64,000 nt of DNA from Actinomadura roseirufa (lineage in GTDB: Bacteria; Actinomycetota; Actinomycetes; Streptosporangiales; Streptosporangiaceae): contig NZ_CAACVB010000009.1 in the NCBI RefSeq assembly GCF_900659635.1, positions 17,410-81,409 of the forward strand, written 5' to 3'. Below the pieces are notes generated by a model. The model saw nothing but the letters and a program-made list of their open reading frames with translations, did not search any database and was not told the DNA's origin. Position 1 is the stretch's first letter. Every line of letters begins with the position of its first letter. Both the position numbers and the translations under genes were made by a program. Below, piece by piece: positions 27,036 through 35,573 of this stretch.

Positions 27036-27109
27036 CCGGGATGGATGAGAAAGGTGCGGGCATCTCACCCCGTTGGTCAAGGGGATCGACCCGCACAAGG
27101 TGAGCTAGA

Positions 27110-27320
27110 CCACGGCCCTCGCGGACTCCGACGGCGGGCTCGTGCAGCAGGCGGGTGAGTCCCGCCCGGTCCAGGGAGATCCGGCGCTGGAGGTCGCCGG
27201 GTCCTCGTAGACGGGGGCGCCGGAGGCGATCGGCGCGGCCAGAGCGCCCCGCTGGCGGGTATCGGCCTGCTTGTCGTGGAGTGCCGGAGGTAGATCCGGT
27301 CGGACGCTCTTGCACTCGAC
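27110..27320 (-). pseudogene. Recombinase-associated N-terminal fragment (second copy)
   Basis: Decayed relative of 23806-24010: pieces DKQADTRQRGAL and APVYEDPATS in one frame, [20 protein letters not shown] in another. Same orientation as the first copy, 3.3 kb away. Confidence 0.5.
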
Positions 27321-27470
27321 CGACAAGATGACCCTCGACCTGCCCGGGTACCGGCGACGGCTCCCTGCGCCAACAGGAAGCCGTCCATGCCCCGTGTCGT
27401 CATCGAAGGTGTTCCGGTGATGCCCGAGACGCGTTGGGCGCGTGATTGGGCGGGCGGGTGATCCGGTCTT

Positions 27471-28358
27471 TTAGAGATGGTGTCTGCTCGCGAGGTACGG
27501 CGCCGGCTCGGGGACGCCGCGCACGGCGAGGTAGCCGTCCCGGCCGAGGTCGAGCCGCGCCGCCAGGCCGACGTCGATGGCCCAGTGGTTCGCGGTCGTG
27601 ATGTGGCCGACGGCGGCCGTCTCGCCCGTGTGTGCGAGGGCCTCCCAGAGGAGATTCTCGGCGGTCTCGGCCTGCGCGGCGGCCAGCAGGATGGGACCGC
27701 CCCGGTTCGCGTCGAGGTAGACGTAGCCGGGACGCTCGCCGGGCGAGGACGAGACGATCAGCGGCATGCGCTCCAGCATGTGCGGATGGTCGGCGCCGTG
27801 GGGGCCGCCGCGCAGGGTCACATCGAGCGCGTCCATCCATTCGAAGTCGTCGGGGCGTCCCTCGCGCAGCCCCTCGGTCTTGGGGAGGACGCTGCGGTCG
27901 AGGCGTCCGGACATGCGCATCAGCGGGTGCAGGGTGAAGCCCGCGAGGCGGTAGCGACGGGTCGCGCCCGGATGCGGGCTTGAGGAGATCAGGCAGACGC
28001 GATCGCCCGCGTGGGCCAGGGCCGCGTCGATGAGCATGCGGCCGACGCCCTTGCCCTGGAAGCCCGGCAGGACGCCGAAGACGGCCAGGTACCAGACGGT
28101 GCCCCGGTTCTGCGCGACCGCGAGGCCGGCGATCTCGCCGCCGTCGGTCTCCGCGACCCAGCAGCCGCCGGGGTCGGTCGCGATGTGGTGGCCGATTCCC
28201 TCGATCCAGGCGCGGGCGGCGGGCTCGTCCGACGGTTCGGGCTCCGGATCGTTCCAGCGGCGGTCCCTCCGCTCGGCCTCCAGGAAGGCGGCGTCGCAGG
28301 CGCGCTGGGCGGCGGGCAGGTCGTCCGGTGTCATGGGTCTGATCCACTCGGAACTCAT
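27471..28358 (-). CDS. GNAT-family N-acetyltransferase
   Basis: 295 residues. The GNAT fold is at about 5-150, with the acetyl-CoA motif A VLPGFQGKGVGRMLIDAAL (Q/RxxGxG/A near residue 107). The second half (160-295) resembles a degenerate second GNAT-like domain (VYLDANRGG, ENLLWEALAHTGETA), so it belongs to the two-domain type. ATG 28358 (M-S-S-E-W) is preferred over 28367. Substrate unknown; acetylation of an antibiotic, amine or protein N-terminus are all possible. Isolated between mobile-element debris. Confidence 0.85.
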   Translation of the reverse strand: MSSEWIRPMTPDDLPAAQRACDAAFLEAERRDRRWNDPEPEPSDEPAARAWIEGIGHHIATDPGGCWVAETDGGEIAGLAVAQNRGTVWYLAVFGVLPGFQGKGVGRMLIDAALAHAGDRVCLISSSPHPGATRRYRLAGFTLHPLMRMSGRLDRSVLPKTEGLREGRPDDFEWMDALDVTLRGGPHGADHPHMLERMPLIVSSSPGERPGYVYLDANRGGPILLAAAQAETAENLLWEALAHTGETAAVGHITTANHWAIDVGLAARLDLGRDGYLAVRGVPEPAPYLASRHHL

Positions 28359-28439
28359 GGCACGCATGATCGGCCAGGAGTGGGGCGGACGTCATCCGCA
28401 TTTTCGACGAGAATCGAACGCATCGAGACCGCCTAAAAG

Positions 28440-28614
28440 TGGGCTGATCGACCGCGTCGGCGGCCCTCTTGCCAAGGTCGTCGTCGCCCTCATCGCCATC
28501 CACGGCCTGGGCAAAACGCGAGACCACCGAACTGCTGGTGGCCGACCTCGACCTGGCGCGCGGCAAACGCGTCATCCGCCTCGACGTCCTCAGCCACCGT
28601 GCGTGCGGCACCTA
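28440..28614 (+). pseudogene. Tyrosine-integrase-like remnant
   Basis: Encodes VGGPLAKVVVALIAIHGLGK in one frame and TTELLVADLDLARGKRV in the next, then a stop. This pattern resembles the helix before and around the catalytic Arg in actinobacterial phage-type integrases. A frameshift and loss of both ends are evident. Confidence 0.45.
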
Positions 28615-28978
28615 GATGGGTCAGCGGGTCGGTGAAGGGTCGGCCACAGTGATCCGGCAGCGAGCCCCAGCTTGCCCTTGATCGGGCTGCCGGGGCTCAG
28701 ATCGTCCGCAGTGCCGACCGTGTCGGCATCCCATTCCCGAAGCTGACTCCGGCCGTCAGGTGGGTCTTGATGTTGAGCGACGGGTGGATGTCCGAGCGAT
28801 GCCAGGTTGTCTGCCACGCCGCGCCAAGTCGTTTTCTGCCACCGTGGACGCTGCCTTGGACGGGATGTCACTCACGTCGAGGTGTTCATGGGTGACCAGC
28901 CCCACCACGACTGCAATGATCCCGGCTCGTGCCTAAATCGTGTTGACCGTCCCTGGCAGGCAGTGCTGGAGTCGGCAG
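28615..28978. other. Region without recognised gene
   Basis: 364 bp between the integrase-like remnant and the methyltransferase. Short open frames exist on both strands but none has a recognisable domain or a ribosome site. Confidence 0.5.
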
Positions 28979-29719
28979 GTGGACAGCATTCCCGCCAACC
29001 GGCGGTACTGGAACCAGATCAGTAGCGCCTACCAACACGAGCACGACCCGCAAATCGGCGCCGCGCCTCGGCTGTGGGGCATGTCCTCCGTCCCCGACGC
29101 GCACCTGCAGGCCCTGGGCGACGTTTCCGGCAAGCGCGTCCTCGAACTCGGCTGCGGCGCCGGCCAATGGTCCAGGTCACTCGCCGCCGAGGGCGCCATC
29201 GTGGTCGGGCTCGACCTGTCCGAAGCCCAGCTCACCGCAGCAGCCCGCGAAATGGGAGCGGCGCGCTACCCGCTGGTGCAAGGCGCCGCCGAACAGCTCC
29301 CGTTCGCCTCCGGCAGCTTCGACCTGGTGTTCTGCGACCACGGCGGGCTGAGCTGGGCGCCCCCGCACCTGGCCGTCCCGCAGGCCGCACGCGTCCTGCG
29401 CAGCGGCGGGCGCCTGGTGTTCAACGTCGCCAGCCCATGGTTCGAAGCCTGCTACGACAACGAATCCCGCCGCGTCACCACCACGCTGCACCGCGACTAC
29501 TTCGGGCTGAACACCATCGTGGAAGAGCACGGCGCGGCCAGCTATCAGCTCACCTACGGCGACTGGATCAAGACTCTGCGCGGCGCGGGCCTCATCATCG
29601 ACGACCTCATCGAGCCGCGACCCGAGCCCGGAACACCCAACGGCTACAACGAAACCGACCCGCCCGACTGGGCCTACCGCTGGCCAGCAGAAATGCTCTG
29701 GGTAACCCACAAACCGTGA
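28979..29719 (+). CDS. Class I SAM-dependent methyltransferase
   Basis: 246 residues from GTG 28979. SAM-binding motif I is VLELGCGAGQWSRSLA (about residue 44), motif II near VVGLDLSEAQL, and the post-II region PFASGSFDLVFCDHG, as in UbiE/Methyltransf_11 enzymes. The end WAYRWPAEMLWVTHKP is typical of small actinobacterial methyltransferases. Acceptor unknown. No cognate biosynthetic genes are adjacent. Confidence 0.87.
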   Translation: MDSIPANRRYWNQISSAYQHEHDPQIGAAPRLWGMSSVPDAHLQALGDVSGKRVLELGCGAGQWSRSLAAEGAIVVGLDLSEAQLTAAAREMGAARYPLVQGAAEQLPFASGSFDLVFCDHGGLSWAPPHLAVPQAARVLRSGGRLVFNVASPWFEACYDNESRRVTTTLHRDYFGLNTIVEEHGAASYQLTYGDWIKTLRGAGLIIDDLIEPRPEPGTPNGYNETDPPDWAYRWPAEMLWVTHKP

Positions 29720-29737
29720 CCCCGCCAATACTGACGC

Positions 29738-30013
29738 TCAACATTTGAACGTGCGAAGGAGGCTTCGCTTGGGTGACGGAATTCGGCGATTCCCCGACAG
29801 ATAGAAAGGGCTCCGCAAGCAGTTGAGCAGGTACCGGCCGCGGCCGCGCGGGGCGGCGGCCCGGCCCAGCTCGTAAGCGACATCGGCCAGCCGCGCCTCA
29901 TGGGCGGCGGTACGCTCGCGGCGGTCTTGGTCCTGGGCGGTGTCGCGTAGCGCCTCCGTGTACTTGGCGGCCTGGCGCGCGGCCTCGGCGGCTGTCGACT
30001 GACGTCGAGGCAT
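29738..30013 (-). CDS. Small hypothetical protein, possibly truncated
   Basis: 91 residues. The first 55 are Ala/Arg/Glu-rich and helical (AAEAARQAAKYTEALRDTAQ), plausible as a coiled-coil or DNA-associated small protein. The last 35 (NCLRSPFYLSGNRRIP) look like read-through into unrelated DNA. No family recognised. The tail end points at the methyltransferase 3' end. It may be the 5' fragment of a broken gene. Confidence 0.35.
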   Translation of the reverse strand: MPRRQSTAAEAARQAAKYTEALRDTAQDQDRRERTAAHEARLADVAYELGRAAAPRGRGRYLLNCLRSPFYLSGNRRIPSPKRSLLRTFKC

Positions 30014-30357
30014 CTCGGTCTTCTACGGCGAGAGCCGCGTCCCGCCCGGAGTGACGCCGGACGGGACGGAAAGGAACGTGGGCCCCGGGAGACCTTGGCC
30101 ACTGCCACCGGGCGGCGTGGGCGACCCGGAAGCGGCGGGGGGCGTGCACAACCTGCCGTACCCACACGGCAACGCCGGGAGCCGACGCCCGTCCGGCGGA
30201 CGGGCCTGCGGCAGGGGTTTCGGGACATACCCAGCGCGCGTGCGAGGGGCCTCCGCGATTTTCGCGACGCGCCTACGCGTGTGTGCGCATGAGGTGTCGA
30301 AGAAGTCGAGAAACCTGGTGAGGGTGCCGACGAGGCCGGTGAGGGCGGTGGGTTGGT
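30014..30357. other. Region without recognised gene
   Basis: 344 bp, rich in short GC inverted repeats; nothing coding was recognised. Confidence 0.5.
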
Positions 30358-30942
30358 TTACAGGCCGGCGATGACGGCGGTGACGGTGCCGTCTTGGCTG
30401 GTGAGGCCGCCGGGGGCGAGGCAGTTGAGGGGGCTGGGTGGCAGGTAGGCCCAGGTGAAGACGGCGGTGTCGCCGTTGAATTCACCGGAGGTGACGGTGC
30501 CGGTGCCGACGTACTGCTGGACCCCGGCGACGACGGTGGCCTCGGTTTGGGTGAAGGCGATGATGGAGGTCTGGCCGTTGTTCCAGATGACGGGGTAGCG
30601 GTCGGGCCCGGCGGTGACGTTGGCGCAGGACAGTCCGGCGACGGTGAAGGAACCGGAGATGTGCCCGCTGGTCAGGGTGGGGTCGCTGGAGGCGCAGGAG
30701 GTGTAGGTGTCGGTCTCGGTGATGGTGACGCTCTGGGGGGTGAAGGTCAGGCCGGGGCTGTAGGCCAGGTGGCTGGTGCCGGTGCAGGTGACGGAGCCGA
30801 GGGCGGCGTCGGCGGCCTGGGCGGGGAGCAGGGTGGTGAGCGCGGCCGTCAGGAGCAGGGCGGCCGGGGCGGCGGCCCGGCGGGCTCGCCGGCCTCGACG
30901 CGCCTGCGAGGGTTGCGGGGCGGTGGTACGGCTGGTGGTCAT
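30358..30942 (-). CDS. Secreted protein of unknown function
   Basis: 194 residues. Sec signal peptide: twin-Arg-rich basic start, hydrophobic APAALLLTAALTTLLP (about 25-40), then AQA-ADA as the likely cleavage region. The mature part (about 145 residues) is Thr/Ser/Gly-rich with beta pattern (SVTITETDTYTSC, GHISGSFTVAGLSC) and four cysteines (about 53, 83, 106, 173), suggesting two disulfides. It resembles small secreted beta-sandwich proteins common in actinomycetes. ATG 30942 is chosen because it opens the signal peptide; the longer open frame upstream is antisense-like. The secreted glycine-rich gene at 31700 is in the same orientation. Confidence 0.8.
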   Translation of the reverse strand: MTTSRTTAPQPSQARRGRRARRAAAPAALLLTAALTTLLPAQAADAALGSVTCTGTSHLAYSPGLTFTPQSVTITETDTYTSCASSDPTLTSGHISGSFTVAGLSCANVTAGPDRYPVIWNNGQTSIIAFTQTEATVVAGVQQYVGTGTVTSGEFNGDTAVFTWAYLPPSPLNCLAPGGLTSQDGTVTAVIAGL

Positions 30943-31557
30943 CGGTGTGTCCCTTTCGCGTGTGGGCGCCCAGGCCAGGGGTGCCCTGACCCGGCGGTGA
31001 AGGTCAGGGGCAGGTGCCGCTGTCGTTGGCAGGGTCGGGGTCTGCGACGGAACGGCGGTGACTTGACGCTCCGGGGCGTGCGCGGCCTCCGGTCCGTCAG
31101 CGTGCGGGGGCCGGTCAAGGACTCCAACCCACCGTCCATTACCGAAACAGATCATCTGCCTACCTTGAGTGATATGGCCAGATTCTTTGCCGTCCCGCAT
31201 GAACACCAGGGGATCGCTGTCCTCATCGGATCGGGACACCTGTCCCGGCCGTGCGGGCGATGCCCCACACCGCTCTGCACTCAGCAACGCCCCCACCAGG
31301 GGCTGCATCCGATCCCGGAGCCGCCGGGCGGGGCGGCCGCCACGGCCTGAAGACCCCGCCGACGCCCTGACCGCTTGCGGCCCGGCCCTCATCGCCCGAG
31401 CCGCCTTCCCTCGCCGAACGTGTCTTGCCGCGACGGGGGCTTCCTCGCGCGCCGTGTGCGATGTCTCCGGCCGCGGGTTCTTCTTTCTGGAACTGCGCGC
31501 GGGCGCGCGGGGCAGAAGACCGCCATACGGGGCTGGGCTGGGGAGAGGTGAACAGTG
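30943..31557. other. Region without recognised gene
   Basis: 615 bp upstream of the secreted-protein gene. Open frames here lack codon-position bias consistent with the neighbours and no domain was found. It presumably holds the promoter of the gene at 30942. Confidence 0.5.
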
Positions 31558-31650
31558 CTAACGCAGCCGTTCGAGCTCGGCGAGGCGGCCCTGGGTGCGG
31601 TCACCGGTTCGGCGTTGGGCTGCCTCGGCGTGGGCGTTCCGCGTGGAGGT
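31558..31650 (-). pseudogene. Helical C-terminal tail fragment ending AELERLR
   Basis: Minus-strand frame HAEAAQRRTGDRTQGRLAEL, ending ELERLR and stop at 31558. A similar tail (DRTEARVAEP then AELERLR, stop) lies at 34893 on the same strand. Ala/Glu/Arg-rich heptads suggest the end of a coiled-coil protein whose main part is missing. The two tails flank the segment with the glycine-rich and pentapeptide genes. Confidence 0.45.
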
Positions 31651-31699
31651 GGTGGTGACGGCCCCAGGCGCGCCGCCCGGGGCCGTCACGCAGTGGTGG

Positions 31700-32929
31700 T
31701 CAGTTGAATTGGAAGTTGGCGGTGTGGTCGGTGCCGTCGGTCAGTTTGAGGTGGAGGGTGCGGCAGGTGCCGGCCCAGTCCTTGTCGGTCTTCCACACGT
31801 AGGTGTATTGGCCGGTGCTGGGGTTGTAGGTGAGTCCGGAGTTGGAGTCGGTGGTGGTCTCGATGGGGTCTTGGGTGCCGGTGCCGCAGGTGGTGGCCTG
31901 GGAGTAGGGCGAGCCATCGGCCAGGATGTTCAGGCCCTGGTCGCCGCCGAGGGAGAACTTGATCGGGATGCTGCGTCCGGCGTTGACGGTGTTGATCACG
32001 GGCGGGTTGTCGACGGGGGCGAAGAACCCGGTGAAGGTGTAGGAGGGGCCGGAGGTGTAGGTGATGGTCACCGCGCCGTCGCCGGAGCGGACACCGGCGG
32101 TCAGGGTGGTTCCGGCCGGGCCGTGGCCGCTGCCACCGGCCGAGTTGGAGATACCGGGACCGCCGGCGCCCTGGCCTCCGCCTCCGCCTCCGCCGAACCA
32201 GCCGCCTCCACCGCCTCCGCCGCCGGTGCCGGGGATGATGTTGGGCGTGGAACCGCCCGCGCCCCCGGTGCCGGAGGCCCCGGCGGTTCCGCTGCCGCCG
32301 CCGGCGCTTCCGGTGCCGCCGGCGCCGCCGGTGGTGGCGGTGCCGCCGCCGCCCGGGCTACCGCCCTGGGGGACGCCTGCGGTGCCGTCGGCGCCCGAGG
32401 CGCCCCCGCCCGCGCCGCCGATGCCGGGCTGAGGAACGTTGCAGAAGCAGTTCCCGCCGCCGCCTCCGCCGCCCGCGACCAGGATCCGGTCGGCCAGGCC
32501 GAAGGAGCCGGTGCGGATGTCGGTGGCGCCGCCGCCGCTGCCGCCACCGGCGCCGGGGGCGGCAGGGCCGCCCGCGCCGCCGCCCCCGAAGCCGCCGGAC
32601 CCGCCGACGTTGACCTGGAGGACCTGTCCGGGGGTGACGGTCAGGGTGGCCTGGGCCTGCCCGCCCAGGCCGCCCGCGCCGCCGCCCTCTTCTCCCGCCG
32701 AGCCCTGGGCGCCGGAGGCGTCCACGGTGATCGAGGTGACCCCGGCCGGGACGGTGAAGGTCTGCGCCGCTCCGGTGTAGGAGAAGGTCGCGGTGTCGGC
32801 CAGGGCCGGCGTCGCCACGGCGGCCAGTCCGGCGGCGCCGAGCATCACGCTCGCGGCCATGGCCGCCAGCCGCCTGCCCGGCCTGCCGCGCCTTGCGCGC
32901 GGGGCCGGAACTTGAGGAGTCGGTGACAT
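31700..32929 (-). CDS. Secreted glycine-rich protein with PxKF-type C-terminal domain
   Basis: 409 residues. Signal peptide with LAAMAASVMLGAAGLAAVAT and ALA cleavage site (about 45). Next comes a short beta domain (FSYTGAAQTFTVPAGVTSI), then a very glycine-rich region (about 75-285) with runs such as GGGGGGGGW, like the Gly-rich domain of secreted or receptor proteins. The C-terminal domain (about 300-409) carries FTGFFAPVDNPPVIN, AGRSIPIKFSLGG and YVWKTDKDWAGTC, the PxKF motif family of actinobacterial secreted proteins. Probably extracellular and possibly surface-active or adhesive. ATG 32929 begins the signal sequence. Confidence 0.85.
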   Translation of the reverse strand: MSPTPQVPAPRARRGRPGRRLAAMAASVMLGAAGLAAVATPALADTATFSYTGAAQTFTVPAGVTSITVDASGAQGSAGEEGGGAGGLGGQAQATLTVTPGQVLQVNVGGSGGFGGGGAGGPAAPGAGGGSGGGATDIRTGSFGLADRILVAGGGGGGGNCFCNVPQPGIGGAGGGASGADGTAGVPQGGSPGGGGTATTGGAGGTGSAGGGSGTAGASGTGGAGGSTPNIIPGTGGGGGGGGWFGGGGGGGQGAGGPGISNSAGGSGHGPAGTTLTAGVRSGDGAVTITYTSGPSYTFTGFFAPVDNPPVINTVNAGRSIPIKFSLGGDQGLNILADGSPYSQATTCGTGTQDPIETTTDSNSGLTYNPSTGQYTYVWKTDKDWAGTCRTLHLKLTDGTDHTANFQFN

Positions 32930-33328
32930 GGGGGTCGTCTCCCATTTCCGATCGGTGCGCCGCCCGGCGGCCCCGGATGGGCCGGCCCGACATCGCAGCG
33001 CGCCGAAGGCCCGCCGACCGTCCCCACGACACCGGGCCGCGGGAGACGGGACCGGACGAGCCCCGTTCGGCACACCCCCTGGCCGACGGTGCTTCGAAGG
33101 CACCGACCCCACCTGGCACGATCACCTGGTGAGATCATTTGTGCACTTTTGGTCACCGAGAAGAGAATCCCGCGGCACCGGACCCAGCCCCAAGGAGCCC
33201 GAGCGGCCGACCCCGGCCACCACTCTCGGTGGGCCGCTGCCTCGATCGGGGGCCGCCGCCCCGGCCAAGCCGAACAGTAGGCGACTTCCGGAAACGATCG
33301 TCGCGGCCAGGTCCGGGCGTGCGGTCGG
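32930..33328. other. Divergent intergenic region
   Basis: 399 bp between the secreted glycine-rich gene (minus) and the pentapeptide gene (plus). No gene recognised. An AT-richer stretch at 33128-33160 is the best candidate for promoter elements. Confidence 0.45.
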
Positions 33329-34810
33329 GTGAACCGGCCGGTGGGGGCTGGGCGTCTGAGCGGCGTGGGTGAGGTGGCGCCGAGCGGCGCGGGTGAGGGC
33401 CCGGGCAGACCTGCCGGGCGCGTGACGCGGGTTGGGTTGGTGGCCGGCGGCATCGCCGTGGTGGCGGTGGTGGTGTGGGTGTTAGGGCCGGGTGCCCGGT
33501 GGTGGCTGGTGCACGTCGATGGGGTGAAGATCGGAGGCAAGGACGGCCTGACCGGTAAGGACCTGGCGGAGGCGCTGGACACGGTGCGGGGCCGGGCGAT
33601 GGCCCTGGGAACCGGGCTGCTGGCCGGGGCGGCGATCTACTACACCGCCTCCAACGCCGCCTCGGCCCGCCGCTCGGCACAGGCCGCGATCGAGGGTGTG
33701 GAGGCGGCGCGGCGCAGCGCCGAGGCCACCGAGACGAGCCAGCGCCGCACGTTCGAGCTGACCGAGCAGGGGCAGCGGCGTTCGCATGAGCTGACCGAGC
33801 AGGGGCAGCGCACCGACCGGTTCACCGCCGCCGTCGCCCAGCTCGGCGACCTCTCACCCGCGATCCAGCTCGGCGGCGTCCACGCCCTGGCCGGCCTGGC
33901 CGACGACGCCCCCACCCGCGAGTTCCGCCAGACCTGCATCGACGTGCTGTGCGCGTTCCTGCGCCTGCCCTACGACCCCGACCCCGGCGACGAACCCGCC
34001 GAGGGCCAGGACCCGGCCGAGCACACCGCGGCCCGCAAGAGCTACCGGGCGGTCCGCGAAGTCCGCCACACCGTCATCCGCATCATCGGCCACCACCTGC
34101 GCGACGGTGCGCCGGTGTCCTGGCAGGGCCACGACCTGGACTTCACCGACGCCGTCTTTGACGGCGGCGACCTCTCCTACACCGTCTTCACCGGTGCCAC
34201 CGTGTCCTTCCGCGGCGCCCGGTTCGTGGGCGGCAAGGTGGACCTCCGTGGCGCCCGGTTCGTGGGCAGGAAGGTCGACCTCAGGTACGCCCGGTTCGAG
34301 GGCGGGAAGGTCGACTTCGTGAACGCCTGGTTCGAGGGCGCTGTCGACTTCGGGAGCGCCCGGTTCGTGGGCGGTACGGTCGACTTTGGGAGCGCACGAT
34401 TCAGGAGCGGTACGGTCGACTTCCGGAGCGCCCAGTTCGGGAGCGGCACGGTCGACTTCGAGAGGGCCCAGTTCGGGAGCGGCACGGTCAGCTTCGGGCA
34501 CGCCCAGTTCGAGGGCAGCACGGTCAGCTTCGGGCACGCGCGGTTCGAGGGCGGCACGGTCAGCTTCGAGTACGCCGAGTTCGAGGACGACACGGTCAGC
34601 TTCAGGGGCGCCGAGTTCGTGAGCGGCACGTTCGGCTTCAGGGATGCGCGGTTCGAGGGCGGGAAGGTCGACTTCGGGGACGCGCGGTTCGAGGGCGGTG
34701 CGGTCGACTTCGTGAGAGCCCGGTTCCGGGACGACACGGTCGACTTCAAGTGGGCGGTCGGCCGGCGGCCGGCGGGGTTGCCGGGTGGTGTAGCCGATCA
34801 CCTGTCGTAG
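33329..34810 (+). CDS. Membrane-tethered pentapeptide-repeat protein
   Basis: 493 residues from GTG 33329. Two hydrophobic segments (about 35-55, VGLVAGGIAVVAVVVWVLG; about 90-108, ALGTGLLAGAAIYYTA) are followed by a charged coiled coil (AARRSAEATETSQRRTFELT) and the actinobacterial linker AVAQLGDLSPAIQLGGVHAL. Residues about 285-480 are fifteen or sixteen tandem 12-residue repeats on the pattern VDFxxARFEGGT, one of them a residue short. These would form a quadrilateral beta helix of the Pentapeptide_3 type. The repeats are also visible in DNA as 36-bp units (34195-34760). The role of the tube domain is unknown; some pentapeptide proteins mimic DNA or bind enzymes. Confidence 0.85.
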   Translation: MNRPVGAGRLSGVGEVAPSGAGEGPGRPAGRVTRVGLVAGGIAVVAVVVWVLGPGARWWLVHVDGVKIGGKDGLTGKDLAEALDTVRGRAMALGTGLLAGAAIYYTASNAASARRSAQAAIEGVEAARRSAEATETSQRRTFELTEQGQRRSHELTEQGQRTDRFTAAVAQLGDLSPAIQLGGVHALAGLADDAPTREFRQTCIDVLCAFLRLPYDPDPGDEPAEGQDPAEHTAARKSYRAVREVRHTVIRIIGHHLRDGAPVSWQGHDLDFTDAVFDGGDLSYTVFTGATVSFRGARFVGGKVDLRGARFVGRKVDLRYARFEGGKVDFVNAWFEGAVDFGSARFVGGTVDFGSARFRSGTVDFRSAQFGSGTVDFERAQFGSGTVSFGHAQFEGSTVSFGHARFEGGTVSFEYAEFEDDTVSFRGAEFVSGTFGFRDARFEGGKVDFGDARFEGGAVDFVRARFRDDTVDFKWAVGRRPAGLPGGVADHLS

Positions 34811-34892
34811 ATCGATCGGATCTGAGGCTGCCGCCAGATCGTCCGCCTGGCGGGTGTTCGTGCAGGTCTCGGTGTCTCAGAAGCCGCGTTCG

Positions 34893-35070
34893 CTATCGCA
34901 GCCGTTCAAGTTCGGCGGTCGGCTCGGCGACGCGAGCCTCGGTGCGGTCTGCGGCGGCTTGGGTATGGTCGGCGGCTGCTTCGGCGCGCGCGGCCGAGGC
35001 GGCGATGGCCCGGCATCGCCGCTCGGCAATCGGCCGTGGGAAGTCGCTCTCGGCATGGGCGACGCCCGGG
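34893..35070 (-). pseudogene. Helical C-terminal tail fragment ending AELERLR (second copy)
   Basis: Minus-strand frame CRAIAASAARAEAAADHTQ, then DRTEARVAEPTAELERLR and stop at 34893. Similar to the tail at 31558. No start codon with a plausible N-terminus was found. The rest of 34811-35155 contains nothing else recognisable. Confidence 0.45.
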
Positions 35071-35155
35071 CGACACGTGGGCCCGCGCCGTTTCCGACGG
35101 GGAGCAGGCGAGCGGCGCCGTTCATGTCGCCCCAGTTCAGCCGGCGTTTCTGGCT

Positions 35156-35560
35156 TTAGCTTCGTGTCGCGTGCTGGAGTTCATCCAGGTGCAGAGTGAT
35201 GACCGTGCGCATGCGGTGCGGGGTGCCGTGGTCGGGGCGTGTCGCGGCGTGGACGGCCAGCCCGTCGACCAGGGCGTGCAGCCGGTCGGTCTCGCGCTGG
35301 ATGTCGTGGTCGGTGTGGCCGGGCAGCAGCCTGCGTACGAGGTCGCGGCAGCCGTCGCGCAGCCTGTCGTGGGCCTCGTCGCGGATCGCGCGGAGTTGGG
35401 GATCCACCAGTGCTCTGGCGGTGAAGACGAGCAGGTCGGACTGGGTGGCGAAGTAGTGCCGCAGCGAGCCCATCGAGAGTTCCGCCTCGCGGGCGCCGCG
35501 GGGCTTCAGGCCGGCTCTGGCGGCGACTTCGGCACGCCCCGGTACCGGCTCACCAGTGCC
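35156..35560 (-). pseudogene. TetR-family regulator, 5' truncated
   Basis: The C-terminal ligand domain is complete (VFTARALVDPQLRAIRDEAH to MRTVITLHLDELQHATRS). Of the helix-turn-helix, EVAARAG and SMGSLRHYFATQSDLL remain, split by about ten extra residues (KPRGAREAEL). The N-terminal first helix is absent, replaced by unrelated sequence at about 35560 where an oppositely oriented broken gene starts. It is unlikely to bind DNA normally. Confidence 0.75.
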
Positions 35561-35573
35561 ACCACCGCCTTGA

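Noticed and set aside
27055..27130. Possible IS110-type start (GIDPHK motif) on the plus strand
   Set aside because: About 20 codons only, with an in-frame stop; too short to support a feature.
30943..31392. N-terminal extension of the secreted protein at 30358
   Set aside because: The signal peptide begins at ATG 30942; the upstream frame has no similarity and would bury the signal.
32061..32780. Proline-rich frames on the plus strand
   Set aside because: Antisense of the glycine codons of the secreted Gly-rich protein.
34195..34760. Regular 36-bp repeats resembling a CRISPR array
   Set aside because: The repeats are in frame, have no unique spacers and encode the 12-residue pentapeptide-type units.
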